From the NCBI GenBank assembly GCA_017893485.1, contig CM030364.1, positions 45,064,754 to 45,128,753 on the forward strand: 64,000 nt of DNA, given 5' to 3'. Made by a program: the position numbers and the translations under genes. Below the pieces are notes generated by a model. It did no database searches. It worked only from the letters and a program-made list of their open reading frames with translations, and was not told where the DNA came from. Of the stretch, positions 10,760-22,995 are shown in pieces; positions within the stretch are counted from its first letter, which is position 1, and each line of letters begins with the position of its first letter. Origin of the DNA: Hemerocallis citrina (lineage: Eukaryota; Streptophyta; Magnoliopsida; Asparagales; Asphodelaceae).

Positions 10760-13700
10760 GGAATCGTCTGCTACAATACAGACAGGAGATTGACCAACCA
10801 TATAAGATTGAGGAAATCAAATGGCAACAACGGTCCAGAATCTCGTGGCTCAAAGAGGGAGACGCGAATACTGCATTCTTCCACCAGGGTTGTCAGTGTC
10901 AGATGTAGGTCTAACCTCATTCACTCGATCCACTCGGACTCCGGATTGGTTCAAGGCAACGTCGCTATCAAGATGGCTTTCTAGTCCCACTTCAAGCGCC
11001 TTTTTGGGCAACAAACAGACTTTAGAATCCCTCTCCAACATGACTTCTGGCATGACCATGCAGCCTACCCCGACCCTAGTCTCCAATCCCTCGAAGCCCC
11101 CTTCTCTGAGGAAGAGGTCTGGAAGGCGATCCAACAACTTGGTAAATGTCACGCCCCGCTTCCCAAAAATATGGAATACGAGCACGTGACGAAGCCCAGC
11201 GAATGATTTTTACATCATCCATAAGCTGTAGGATCGACTCAGCATCATAACAAGAATATAACCAGATTTATATATATCCAAGCATGCATGAATAATTTAT
11301 TAAGCAACAGAAAACAATTTAAACAGATAATAATATTCAAATAGTTCCCAAGTCTGGATCAAGTGTAAACTCGAAAACAAGTCTTATACAGCAGAAGAAA
11401 TAAATACCTTAAGGAAAGTAATTATTTAAACAAGTCCCTTCTCTAAGCGAAGCCTAAAATATCTGCTCGCCAATCCCAGCAGATAGCTCATCTCCCAAGT
11501 CTGCTTAATAAATATAAAAAGGGAAAACCGGAAAAAACAAGAGAATATGCTCTTAGTGCAAGCTAGGGCCACAAATAGTGAAAACAAGTACAAGTAATGG
11601 GGAACAAGAATGGGAATCAAGAATGTAACAGGAATACAACAAGTAGTGGGAATCTAAGAACTAGGTAGCAAGAGGGACATCCTAGTAAACAGGCTAGTTA
11701 ACAACTGCTAATGGTAAAACATGTGACAGGTGAACCTATCAGGGTATTTAACATCAAGTGACAAGTCTCAAGTCTAGTGTCATGTGTTATTTAAATGTTA
11801 GGTCTCAAATGTCAAGTTGTCAAGTTTAAGTATCAAGTTGTCTAGTTCAAGTTATCAAGTTCAAGTCTAGTTCAAATTATCAAGTTCAAGTCTTGTAGTG
11901 ATTACTATCTAGGTAGCACGACATGCATCCATACTTTTACTACATGGTTGCTACAGTCAAAACAATTCCGTTTAGACCTAGTAATGGATTTTATAGGGCG
12001 ACGTACTCAGGTATCAAGTATCAAGCAAGCCATGGTTCATGAATCGGAAAATAAATAATAAGTTCACGAAGCAAGTTCGCGAATCCACTAGCAAGTTCAA
12101 GAACCACACAGTGGGTTCATGAATCAAACAAGTTCATGAGCCAAGTAACTGACTCTATGAATCGAACAAGATACAACAAGTTCATGAACCAAGTATTTGG
12201 AAAATATTGGCCCCCTTCCGAGTACACTTACCTATATTGTCCACTCTATAGTCTTTCCCAAAACCCCGGCTTGTTACTTTTATTAATTCTTATCAAGCAA
12301 GCATACATATGTGAAATATTGTAAATTAATTCTAAGAAAAATTGGAGATGTTTTATAGGGTGTCCAGCAACTACATATAAAATTTCGTGTCAAACGCTCA
12401 CTGTTTACACAGCTAAAATAATTTGCAAAGTAAATGTATACAGCAGTTTTGCAAAACTGCGTCTACTGACACAGCTGCAGTATAACTGCCATAACTCCTA
12501 GACCGTAACTCTGAATTCATAACTTTCGGAAGCTATCGATATCTACACATCCAGATCTACAATTTCTATTCAGAGATCGGTCTCAAATTCAAATGATAAA
12601 TAGGGTCGAAACAGTAAAAGAAGATTCAGGACAGCAACATGAGGGGATAACTTACTAGTTTAGATTACATGGGAAAATGTCATTTGGCGTCTAAGTTATT
12701 ATGTGGCATAAATACATGATAATGGAGGTCAAAACAGCAAACAAAAAATGTTTTTCAAGTTATAGGATTGCAAGTTCGTCAAATATTAAGTGTAACATGT
12801 GTCTACGAATTTAGGGACTCTAAATTCATAAGTCTATGTGTTCATGTGCTCAAGGGGTAAAAGAGTCTAATAATTATAAATTAAATACAAGGAAATTTTG
12901 TGACTCTTATAATTGTCAATTTGGAGGTTCAATATTGATCTACAATGATATTCAAGGAGGAGTCACAATCTAACTATTTGTAGTATTTTCAAGGGTGCTT
13001 GTACCTAGAACAATAAATTGTACAAGGATACTTGCCTTTAGGGGAGGAGACGATGAATCCGACGGATGACGAGAACGGATCCCGACGACACGGCAACGAG
13101 CAAACGATCACGATAATCATGATCGGGCACGGACCTCGATGGTGATCACGATCAAGATGAAGATCCGGCGAATCCAACGATCGAGATCGGAAATGAAACA
13201 AATAAGAATTAGAAGGGTACCAAAATATACCATGATTGCTAATTGATGAATAAGAACAGAAGTAAATCGAATGTTTACTCACCAAGCAAAGGACGAACGA
13301 GCCGATCGAAGGTCGAGATCAAGTTGATCAACCAATCGACGACCTAGATCGAAGATCATGATCAAGATGATGATCGGACAGCTGAGATGTGATCAGATGG
13401 CTGGATCTGCTTAGATCTGAGCTGAGGATCACGATCGGATGGACGGCTGAGATCCGATCTGGCTGAAAGGATCAGATCTGATCAAATCAAAATTTTCGGA
13501 AGATCCAACAGCTGAGATTAAATCTCAACCTAACGCTGCTCTTCTTCTTCCCTCCTTCAAAATAGAGCACGAGAGAGGGAGATCAGCGGCGGCTAGCGGC
13601 GATCGGCGAGGCATGGCTGGTTGGCAGCGCAGGCGGGACTGCCACTGTGATGACGGGACGGCGGCGAGACGGACGACGAGGAGCGTCGGGGATGACTGGC

Positions 13701-16692
13701 GGCTAGCTGCAGGCGAAGGGCTGGGTTGCGCTGCAATTTCGTAGCGTCGCGACTGATGGCTTTTGTCGGCGTCACTCAGGAGGGCGGCGCGATGCTAGGG
13801 AGGACGAAGGTGGCGGTTCAACAATGGGGTGATGATGAACAGGGGAGTCGGCTTGGTGGCTGTGGTTGTTGACGCGAGGAGAGGCGGGGCATGGAGGCAG
13901 CACAGAGGGGAAGGCATGCTCGGGGGTCAGGCGACGCGACTGGGGTCGCGAGGGCGAAGCATCACAACATAGAGGACGGGAGGTCGGGAGCTTGACGATG
14001 GGTTAGGGAGATCGGGATAGAGGAGAGGTAGGGGAGAATAGTGGCGGCTGTGTGTGATAGGTTTACATAGTGGGGTAGGGTTAGGGTTTAGGTTATTAGT
14101 AGGGTATTTATAATATGGTATTGGGTTTGAGTTTAAATGGGTAGATGACCCAATAAGAGAGTGGGTATGGTTTATAAACCAATTATATAATTAAAATTCA
14201 ATAGGGGCAAATGGGTATTGGGTAAAATCCAATGGGGAAATAGGGTTTATGAACAAGATGTAATTTGTATTAAAATATAGAATTTATTCGAAATGAGTAC
14301 AAATATGATTAATACATAGAACTAGGTTTTAATAACTAATCAAGTAATAAAAATAATAATAATTTATAACAAATTTAAATACAGAAAAATACACAGAAAA
14401 TACGTATTTAGGAAAACAGGGGTTACAGTAAAGATAAAGCTCCAGGTCCAGATGGTTACCCGATTATGTTTTATCAGATTTTTTGGGAGGAAATCAAAGG
14501 TGAATTGCTGAAGGTGTTCGCAAATTTCCACGATCATAAGCTGAAACTAGGGAGATTCAACTACGCAGAGGTTGTGTTGATTCGTAAGAAGGAGGATTCT
14601 CGATGAGTTGGAGATTTCCGTCCCATTAGCCTTCTAAACTGTTCCGTAAAGATCGTTACCAAGACCCTCGCTAACATACTAGGTAAGGTCATGGATGGTC
14701 TCATTAGTCACGACCAGACAGGATTCATCAAAGGACGTTGTATACAGGACAGTATAGCAACAGCTGAGGAGACTATCTATCATTGCCACACCTCGAACTC
14801 TAGGAGCTACATTCTAAAGCTAGATTTCGAGAAAGCCTATGACTATGTTGAATGAGACTGTCTGTTGGAAGCACTTGCTGGAAGAGGGTTCGGGGACAGA
14901 TGGATCAGATGGATTCATGCTTGTCTTACTACCAACAGAACGGTGATTTTGGTAAATGGGGTATCAGGCCACCCTTTCTCTTGCAAACGGGGCTGAGACA
15001 GGGCGATCTGCTCTCACCCCTTCTCTTTACCATAGTGGCAGACGTACTTAGATCCATGATGGCTAAGTGTAGTACAGCAGGTTGGATCACACCAGTGGCT
15101 AAGGGGGCCAATTGTCAAGGTTGCTCTATACTACGATTCGCAGACGACACTCTTCTATTTGGCAATGGCAACCTTGGGGAAACCACCGTATTCAAAGGAA
15201 TTCTGTATTGCTTTGAAGCCTGGTCTGGCCTCAGGGTTAACTTCCACAAGAGTGCTCTCACTTCCATTGCCCTGACCCCAGGCAGAGGCTCTTGAACACG
15301 CCACAGCCTCTAAACTGCTCCGCAGAGAGCTTCCCCATTCAATACCTTGGATTACCACTTAGACTCGGAAAGCTAAAAAAGGCGGATTGGATGCCCATTA
15401 TTGACAGGGTTGAGAAACGTCTAGCAGGCTGGAAAGGCAAAGCCCTTATCCTTGGGAGGGAGAGTCACGCTTATTAACGCGGTACTCTCGAACCACCCGA
15501 CCTATTATCTCTCCTTCTTTGAAATGCCGCGATGGGTAATCCAAAGAATTGATCGGACTCGGAAATACTTCTTATGGAAAGGGGCTGACCCGGATCGAGG
15601 AGGTTATCACCTCATTAGATAGGAGAAGGCATGTATGGAAAAAGATACATGAAGGCCTAGGTATAATTGAACTGCGAGACATGAATCTGGCACTTCAGGA
15701 CAAATGGTGGTGGAAAGTGTTCCACCCTAATGGGGAAGGGTTGCAGCAATTTGTCTAGGGCTATATGCAAGGGAATGGGATGAGAAATCTGGGCTTCAGG
15801 ATAGGCCCCCGTGTGTCCTGGTTCTGGAAAGACATCACCAAGGCATACAAACCCTTCACTAGATGTGTCAAGTCAGTTATCGGTAACGGTAGACTCACCA
15901 GGTTATGGTGGGACAGGTGGTGCGCTGATCACACGCTCAGAACCCTGTACCCCAATCTATACGAACAAGCATCATAACCACTGCACGGTGGCCATAGCAT
16001 GGAAAAAGAGGCACCTGGAATCTGTCTTTCAAACAACCGCTTGACATAGGCTCCCACCTCAGACTTACGGAGCTTCAGGCCTACATCTCCAATACTGGTA
16101 TTGGCTGCTCCTAGGGTCCAGACAAAAAACTATGGGGATTGGAGAAGAACGGCAAGTTCACAGTTTGCTCCTTGTACAAGCGCATCCATTTTAGGGGGTG
16201 TTCCCCAAAGTGGGCTACCGTCATCTGGAGGACGAAAGCTCCACTTAAAATCAAAACCTTCTTATGGTTGGTACTGAATGACGCAATCCTGACTAGAGAA
16301 AATCTCGCTAAGAGACAACCGAATGTGGATTCTCAATGCGGTTTCTGTCACGCTGCCCTCGAGACTAGAGACCATCTTTTTCTTCAATGTCCTAGAAGTA
16401 AAACGATACTCGTAGATGTACTCAGTGCCCTAGGGCAACTCAATATCCTAGCACTTACGAGGACCTATGGGTCGGCCCAAAGTTCGTAACGGAGAGGGGG
16501 GCCATGAGAGAAGTGTGCTATTTAGCTATCGTCGCAATGACCTGGGTTTTATGGCTAGACAAAAATAATCTTTACTTTCGTAGAACCTGCAATAGTATTT
16601 TTGGCAATTTGACTCACATTATGCATTTTATCTCCTTTTGGGCTAATGTGGAAGTAGCAGATCCCATGGATAGGATCGCGAGCATTTTCTAG
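10760..16692 (+). pseudogene. LINE ORF2 (RT, zf-RVT), interrupted
   Basis: Before the LTR insertion the frame ends at EEEVWKAIQQLGK; after it the frame resumes with DKAPGPDGYP (about 14435-14462). RT motifs follow: FRPISLLNCSVKI, GFIKGRCIQDSI, KLDFEKAYDYVE, then GLRQGDLLSPLLF (about 14990-15030) and RFADDTLLFG (about 15136-15165), so the catalytic Asp pair is kept. The zf-RVT region at 16139-16489 has PLKIKTFLWLVLNDAIL and CGFCHAALETRDHLFLQCP. Stops within the RT (about 14604 and 14853) and frameshifts near 15300-15600 kill the frame. It is a different subfamily from the LINEs at 1-2560 and 19475-23254. Confidence 0.9.
11147..14427 (-). mobile_element. 3.3-kb solo LTR (family C, gypsy-like)
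   Basis: The insert starts TGTCACGCCCC and ends GGGTTACA, with a perfect 5-bp TSD GTAAA (11142-11146 and 14428-14432). It splits the RT of a LINE and contains no gag-pol coding. Its start and end wording match the element at 45420-48454. Orientation is inferred as minus because a TATA-like TATAAATACCC lies on that strand at 14106-14116, followed by a pyrimidine-rich, leader-like region. GC-rich DNA at 13560-14040 has short frames but no family resemblance. TG...CA ends, the 5-bp TSD and the lack of an internal region make a solo LTR the best reading; very long LTRs are known in several plant gypsy lineages. Confidence 0.85.
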
Positions 16693-17993
16693 GTAGAGGA
16701 GTTTGATGACGAGGAGATCGAGATTGGGCCGACGATGGACTGACAGCCAGCACAGCACGATCCACTAGGTTCATTGATGTCCACCACCTCAGGGTTTGTT
16801 GGGGGATCTGATGTATTGCCTTGCTGTTTAGCTATATTTTTTTGTCCCACCCCCCATGTTTGGGGTGGAGTTTATGTACTTTTGTTCTGTTTTAGGTTTT
16901 TGTAGTAGGCTCAGTTTTCTGAGTATATTTTATTAATCTCTTATTAATGAAACAGGGTGGCCAGATTCCACCTTTTCTTAAAATAAAAAAAAAAACTAAT
17001 AATTTAAAACAAACAACAATCTATCTCAATTAAAAAATAACAACAATATCAAAAACTAGTGAGTGAGTAGTGTATGTATGTTTTACCACTTTACCAAAAT
17101 TACAAATAAAATCTAAACAAATGAGAGGAAGAAGTTCAAGAAAATCCAAACTAATTAAGAGATGTATATGAGAATAATCAACTATGTTAAATCTACAAAT
17201 TAAAAATATACTAAAATATACCGTAACAGTGCTTGAAGTCTGAAAAATGATTGTTGAGAAAGTTGAGACTTGAGAGCTAGTAGTATTGATTGTTGTTGAG
17301 TTGATCATTTGATTGTTGTTGATTTTCCTTCCTTCAAAATGTAGAGAGATTTGATCTTGCAAACTTGAGAGAGTGTTGATCACTTGATTGTTGTTGTTGA
17401 TTGGAGAAATAGTAGAGAGAATGAGAGATTTGAGTGAATTAGTGAAGAGGAATGAAAGAAATGGTATGATATATATAGAATATGAAAATTTTTTGATTTC
17501 CTAAAATACCCCCCAAAACTAGCCAGTATAAATCCGTTGGGGGCATTTTCGTAATTTTTAAATTTTTTATCATTTTCTGGAAAAAAAAATCTGAAGCCAA
17601 CGGTCTGCCCGGACCCGGCCCGAGCCCGGACGGACCGGTTCAGCCTGTCCTGGGCCTCAACCGGGCCGGCCCAGACCGAGCTTTTTCCCATTTTCGAGGA
17701 CCGGACCAAACCGGAACGGAGGGGGGCCGGTTCACGGTTCAGATCGAAAAGGAGGGAGGACGAGCTAGCCCGGACATGATGCCATCCCTATCAAAATCTG
17801 CCATCCCTATCAAAATCTGCCATCAAACTTTGCAGAGAAAATTAATAGAGAATTAATCTTCTAATTGCAGCTTGTTAATGATAAAATCAAATAGTGATGT
17901 TCACCGTACAACAATAGCTCCTGGTGCTATTCAAATAAAAAATACAATAAAAACAACAAAGTAATCAACATTATACGAAAATATATCTAATAA

Positions 17994-18933
17994 GAGCATT
18001 TGTAGTCGTGGGCTAAATACCAAATTTTGGAAAAATTTGAAAAAAGAGAGCTGCAGTCGTCGTCCAAATACCCAAAATTTGGGTGTACGATGAATAGTGC
18101 CTTGCCAAATATAGCAGACAATTTGGCAAAAACCAAAATATATCTAACGACCTATTTTATTTCGTCCGTCAGTAGAGACGAAAGATAATATTTCGTCTCG
18201 TAGGTGAGACGTACAAAAAGTGCCTTCGGACGATGGATTAAACACCGTTTGAAAAAAGAAAAAAGAAAAAAAAAATTAACAGACGATGTAATATACACCG
18301 TCTCAAGCTATTCGGAAAAGGACGAAATAGAAGGACGGTAGATTAACTACCGTCCGTCCCTAAAAAATTTTTTTTTGTAACCTTTGTATGATTACCATTT
18401 TGCCCTTTGCTTTAATCCAATCTCTCATCTTTTTTTTTACAACGGCTAGAGTACTTCTGATGCTGTTTTTAGGTAACGTTCAACGATAAATTCCAAACCG
18501 AAATCAGGCCGTAATTGAAGGACGACTCAATATACACCGTTCCACCAATAAATAAAAAAAATTAAACAAAAACACCGACGACTCAATATAAACCGTCCGG
18601 ATTCGCCGCAGCATTCGATTTCATGCTTCGGACGGGAGATAATCTCCCGTCCTTGCATATTTAAAAAAAAAAAAAAATTAAATCGACGATGGATCATACC
18701 GTCCAAACTTCAATTTGATTTTTTTAATATTTTTTCGCTTCAAAGACGATACATTATTTTACGTCCCGCAAAATTTTTCAAACCGCACACTCTACGACGA
18801 TAGACAATCTTCCGTCTTTAAAAAAAAACATACGACAAATCGAATATAGCTTTGAACGACTGCAGCAACATTTTTTTTCCTATTTCTAATTGCTATATAC
18901 CCAAAATTTGGCAAGTAACGATTATAGATGTTC
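17994..18933. mobile_element. PIF/Harbinger (Tourist-like) non-autonomous element
   Basis: The terminal inverted repeats start GAGCATTTGTAGTCGT on the left and, in reverse complement, GAACATCTATAATCGT on the right, then both continue to a CCAAATTTTGG word. The 3-bp TSD TAA at 17991-17993 and 18934-18936 fits PIF/Harbinger. The element is 940 bp long with no transposase. Its inside is mostly an array of small hairpins (separate entry). 17801-17990 holds no recognised feature. Confidence 0.8.
18140..18840. repeat. Array of ~10 short GACG...CGTC hairpins
   Basis: Irregularly spaced imperfect palindromes share a GACG start, an AT-rich centre and a CGTC or CCGT end. Clear ones are GACGAAAGATAATATTTCGTC, cited here as its two arms GACGAAA and TTTCGTC (about 18176-18200), ACGGTAG/CTACCGT (18333-18355), GACGGGAGA/TCTCCCGTC (18638-18653) and GACGATAG/CTTCCGTC (18796-18816). 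Others have one changed arm. Arms vary together in places (AAA with TTT, GTAG with CTAC), which suggests duplication and pairwise change. Confidence 0.75.
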
Positions 18934-18985
18934 TAACTAACTTAAGTTGTATGCATTAAAAGCTATTACCTGCCACTGTGCCAGT

Positions 18986-19473
18986 GTCGTACATATTCCA
19001 TTTACTATCCGTATGATTAATCTATCAAGGATTTGATGTGATGATTGCTGTTTGTTTCCGGAGAAACTTGTGACAGTCCTCATCCTTCTTTCCGGCACCT
19101 TCAAATTAATTAGCTAAATCGTTGTGTACGAGCTCTTATATATGAATATGTAGCACAATCTATAAGCCTTACTTGAGATCTTAAGACCGTGAGAAGCCCC
19201 CTTGGAGCTGCAATAATCAAATTTAAATGAAACTATCAATACAAACCAACTCTTCGTTGTACATATGACGAGAATCATTAAGAAGCAATAAGACGACACA
19301 GATATACGCAACCTTTAAGCGAAGTAAATTTTCTATATAAAAGAGTTAGGCTAAGTAAATTTTCTATGTAAAAGCACGGTTAAGCTTCATGAACAATAAA
19401 ATAAAATAAAGAGGTGAACTTGAAGCAAATAATGATCCATCAGCAATCATTATCATATTATCTGTATCTTAAA
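18986..19473 (+). repeat. Duplicated spacer, copy 1
   Basis: Aligns with 27436-28574 plus 33293-33319 with only scattered differences, for example the shared 'gaaacttgtgacagtcctcatccttctttccg' region (not quoted in full length elsewhere) and 'aaaataaagaggtgaacttgaagcaa'. In the second copy this sequence is interrupted by an LTR and a gypsy element; here it is continuous. No coding potential was recognised. Confidence 0.8.
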
Positions 19474-19529
19474 ATAGAATTATGGGTCTAGACGTAAGAG
19501 GTAGATGTTAAATGTTATGTTTGATTAAT

Positions 19530-22500
19530 GTTACACATATTCTGGAATGTTAGAAGTATGAGGCAAGGTTCTAAGTGTAGACACATTAACAATACTTTAT
19601 CTAAGAACAAACCTTTGGTTTGCGCTCTGCAAGAGACAAGAATTGACAATCCTAGAATGGAGGATTTCGGTCGCCTTAGGTTGCTAAGGGGCTACAACTA
19701 GAGATTTAAATTGGCTATAGGATTGCCGGGGGGGGGGGGGGGGGGGATAGCTTTAGGAGTTGACCAAAGTATCTTCGAGATCGTTGCTAATTTTATTGGA
19801 ACTTTCACAGTCACCATTAGAATTAGGCGTAGGAGTGACGACTGGGAACATACGGTGACGCCGATTTACAGACCGTATGTCTAGACGGAGGGGAGTCTTA
19901 TGGGAGGAACTTAGATTTATTTTAGAACGTTGGGAAGGTCCCTGGGTGGCCGGGGGAGATTTCAACACAACCAGGTTTCACAACGAGCATAGGGGAAGAG
20001 GATCGAGCCAACATGACAAAAATATTTTTAATCGCACCATTGACGATTTAGAACTTAAAGAGATTCAATCTACTAATACGAGATTCACCTGGACTAATAT
20101 GCAAGCCAATCTCATTCTTGCCAAGCTTGATAGAATCTTTGTTTTGACGGAATGGGAAGACGCCTTCCCATTTGCAGTGGTTATATCGTTGGTAAGGTTC
20201 ACCTCTGATCACACGTCACTTGTTCTTGATTGTTAAGGAACTAGGCATTTTCAACATAGAATGTTTCGCTTTGAGAAGGCGTGGACTCTTTAGTAAGAAT
20301 ATTCACAAGCTCATTAAGGATTCTTGGAATTCTTACATAGAGGATATGGGAGCCACAAGGAAATGGAGCACGAAGAGTAGGTGGCTTTGTAAACATTTAA
20401 AAGATTGGGCAAAGCAGGAATTCGGGAATGTGAAAAGAAGGATGGTCCAATTAGGACAGAACACAAGAGATAGAGCTCCTCGAGGAAGTTATGGATCTTC
20501 TGCATGCCGAAATAGAGGAGCTAGCTAATAACATATTAGAGATGCAAAAAATAGGAGATATGGAAGAATAGTATTAGAAACAACATTCGATGGTACAATG
20601 GCTTAAAGAAGGAGATGCCACACCAAATTTTTTCCCACAGTGGCAAATGGTAGAAGAAGCCAAAATCACATATCAAGAATGCCTATGGGGGAACATTGGA
20701 GTGAAGATCAAGAAATTATGAGAGAACACATAGACGAACACTATAAAGAATTACTTGGAAGTAAGAAAGTGAACAGATGTGATTTGAAGGGGACATGTGG
20801 AGCACATCAAGGATAGATGGAAGTGAAGGAATTGAAGGAATCTTCACAGAAGATGAGGTTCTTCGTGCTATCAATCATTTAGGACAGGATAAAGTGCCCA
20901 GAACAGTTTCCCACTCTTCTTCTATAAATTATATTGGAATATTATCAAGGAAGATTTGATGGAAATTTTTGAAAATTTTTATTGAGGGGAAGCGGACATT
21001 CAACTACTTAATTACGCAAATGTTGTACTAATTCCAAAAAAAGCAAGAAATGTTAAGAGTTGCCGATTTGAGACCAATTAGCCTTCTCAACGGGTCGTTC
21101 AAGATTATCACCAAGGTACTGGCAAATAGACTTTCTCCACACTTGAATGATGTGGTGGGGGAGATGCAGAGTGGATTCATCAAAGGGAGATATATTATGG
21201 ACGACATCGCGTCAGCTCATGAGATTGTCTTTAGAGGATGTAAGGACAAAGCAGACAGTTTTCTGTTGAAACTAGATTTCGATAAGGCATATGATTATGT
21301 TGAATGGGATAGTGTGGATGAAGTGTTAGAGCTTGAAGGTTTTGGCCCAAAATGGAGATCATGGATAACTAAGTGCGTTAGAGGAGCCAAATCATTTATA
21401 CAGGTCAATTGACAACAGGGTAGAGAAATTAGATGCAATAGAGGACTCAGACAAGGAGATCCTTTGTCCACTTTATTATTTACGCTGGTTGCGAACGGCC
21501 TGGCAGAAATGATTAAGAACGGAAAAGAAAAGCACGTTATTCAGGGAATTCGGATAAACAATATACCGGATTTGATTTCAATTCTCCAATATGCAGACGA
21601 TACACTATTATTTGGTGCAGCTTAGGAGGAGGAATTATTCACACTAAAAGCTGCTTTGCTTTGCTTCGAAGCGTGGGCATGACTGAGAGTTAATTTGAGT
21701 AAGAGTTGCATCATCCCATTGAGCAACGGACTTTCCATCCCAATCGCTGACATAAAGACTTATATTGGATGTGAGAATGGGGAATTCCCTTTAAAGTACC
21801 TTGGTACTACCATTAAGCTTGGAGGTATGAGAAAGGAGGATTGGCAACAACTGGTGGAGAAGGTTGAAAGAAAATTGGCCGGATGGAAAGGGAGATTTTT
21901 ATCGCTAGGAGGTAGAATCACGTTAATCAACTCGATGCTCAGTATCCTACCAACGTACATCATGTCTATTTATGAGCTTCCGAAGTGGGTCATTAATAGA
22001 ATTAACAAAAGCAGAAGAAGATTTTGTGGAAGGGAGCCAATGAAGACGGTAAAGGCTTTCATCTCATCAATTGGGGCATGGTGTGTAAGAGAAAAGAATT
22101 CGAGGAATTAGTGTTGGGGTTTGTGGATCCAATACACGATAATGGGGTTGGAGAAGTCAGATGAGAATAAGAGTCGAAGAAGTAGTAAGCTGCTACAGCC
22201 AAGTTGCGGTCGACCGTAGGTGGACAATCGATCGCATTCGTACAGGCAAAAGAACGGTCTACCATGCAATCGACCGTCACTCTCTCTGGATGGACCATGT
22301 ATCTTAAAAGACGACTGGTCGACCGCGCAGTCGACCGACCTGCTCTCTCTTGGACCTTGTGCAGTCGAAGGAAAGAACCGGTCGACCAACTTGGTATTGC
22401 AATCGACCGTCCCAATGCTGATTGATGAGCGCTGAGATTAAAGTTGTGGAATCATATATATATTGTATTGTGTACGATTTTAGGTTTAAATGAAAAGAAA

Positions 22501-22995
22501 ATAGAGATCTACCAGCCGTCATTAAGAGAGAGGGAGATAGAGAGAAACCCTACACCTTGGCTGTGAGTTCTTGAGATATTTGTAAACATAATCTTCATAT
22601 TTCTAGTGCAAATCGCAGGAGTGTCTCTGGGCGGGGAAGTAGCCATTGTTTTGGGTGAACCTCGAAAAATCTCGTGTGTTCTTGTGTATTGCTTTTGGTT
22701 GTTTTTTCTTCTCTTGTTTTGATTCTATAGTTCTTGCATCTCGTCGTCGTTGTTGTTGAGTTCATTCCACAGTTAGAATTCAACAATTAGGATTTCTGAA
22801 TTTGAAATATATGAATAAGGCATTATTGTGCAAATGGTGGTGGAAACTATGCACAAAGAATAACAGCTGGTGGTATAAGTCATTCGCTATTTATCGTAAA
22901 AGGAAGGAAGTTCATATATGGCTGAAGAAGCAAATATGGAATAGCGTCATACCTTTAAAAAGGAGTGGCAATAGTGGGGGATATATTCCATGGTA
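19530..22995 (+). pseudogene. LINE ORF2: endonuclease and reverse transcriptase
   Basis: Endonuclease motifs are visible: VCALQETRIDN (about 19620-19652), WVAGGDFNTTRFHN (19940-19985) and SDHTSLVLDC (20207-20236). RT motifs follow: ADLRPISLLNGSFKIITK (21060-21115), QSGFIKGRYIMDDI, KLDFDKAYDYVEWDS, GLRQGDPLSTLLF (21442-21482) and QYADDTLLFG (21588-21617), so the catalytic box is intact. The linker RKLAGWKGRFLSLGGRITLI is at about 21870-21930, and after the solo LTR MNKALLCKWWWKL continues at 22811. There are frame breaks within a 19-G run region near 19728, near 20236, at the stop before 21413 and elsewhere. It is not translatable as a whole. Confidence 0.88.
22112..22785 (+). mobile_element. 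Solo LTR (family B, 674 bp)
   Basis: Starts TGTTGGGGTTTGTGG and ends ATTCAACA, with a perfect 5-bp TSD ATTAG (22107-22111 and 22786-22790), inside a LINE. Its start resembles family A (TGTTAGGATTTGTGG) and it carries the same kind of GGTCGACCG cluster (22206-22410), so families A and B are relatives. A TATA-like ATATATATATTG lies at about 22454. No internal domain remains. Confidence 0.9.

Larger units (their letters stand above)
10728..16993 (+). mobile_element. L1-type LINE inside the hAT element
   Basis: The insertion is bounded by a 17-bp TSD AACTAATAATTTAAAAC at 10711-10727 and 16994-17010, just after an A-rich tail. It is 5'-truncated: it opens at the end of the endonuclease-RT linker (wording [18 protein letters not shown] at about 10840-10890). 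A solo LTR (11147-14427) splits the RT domain. The 3' UTR (16745-16980) ends TTATTAATGAAACAGGGTGG before the A tract. The host sequence is the upstream region of the hAT transposase. Confidence 0.93.
8031..17790 (-). mobile_element. hAT-superfamily DNA transposon, degenerate
   Basis: Both ends carry GC-rich subterminal repeats of CCCGG/GGCCGG words (8038-8185 and 17590-17770) around a minus-strand transposase, a layout typical of Ac-like hAT elements in plants. The right terminus reads ATGCCATCCCTA at 17779-17790. The following TCAAAATC may be one TSD copy; TCAAAAGC precedes the left GC-rich end. The left terminal repeat itself is not recognisable. A LINE (10728-16993) has inserted just upstream of the transposase start. 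A short tandem repeat of the right terminus occurs at 17780-17821. Confidence 0.75.

Noticed and set aside
13560..14040. GC-rich stretch as a gene exon
   Set aside because: It lies inside a TSD-bounded solo LTR, with no frame showing homology; it matches the leader-like part of the related LTR at 47500-48120.
22059..22435. Frames through GGTCGACC repeats, possible small proteins
   Set aside because: Open on both strands because of palindromic words; they lie in LTR U3.
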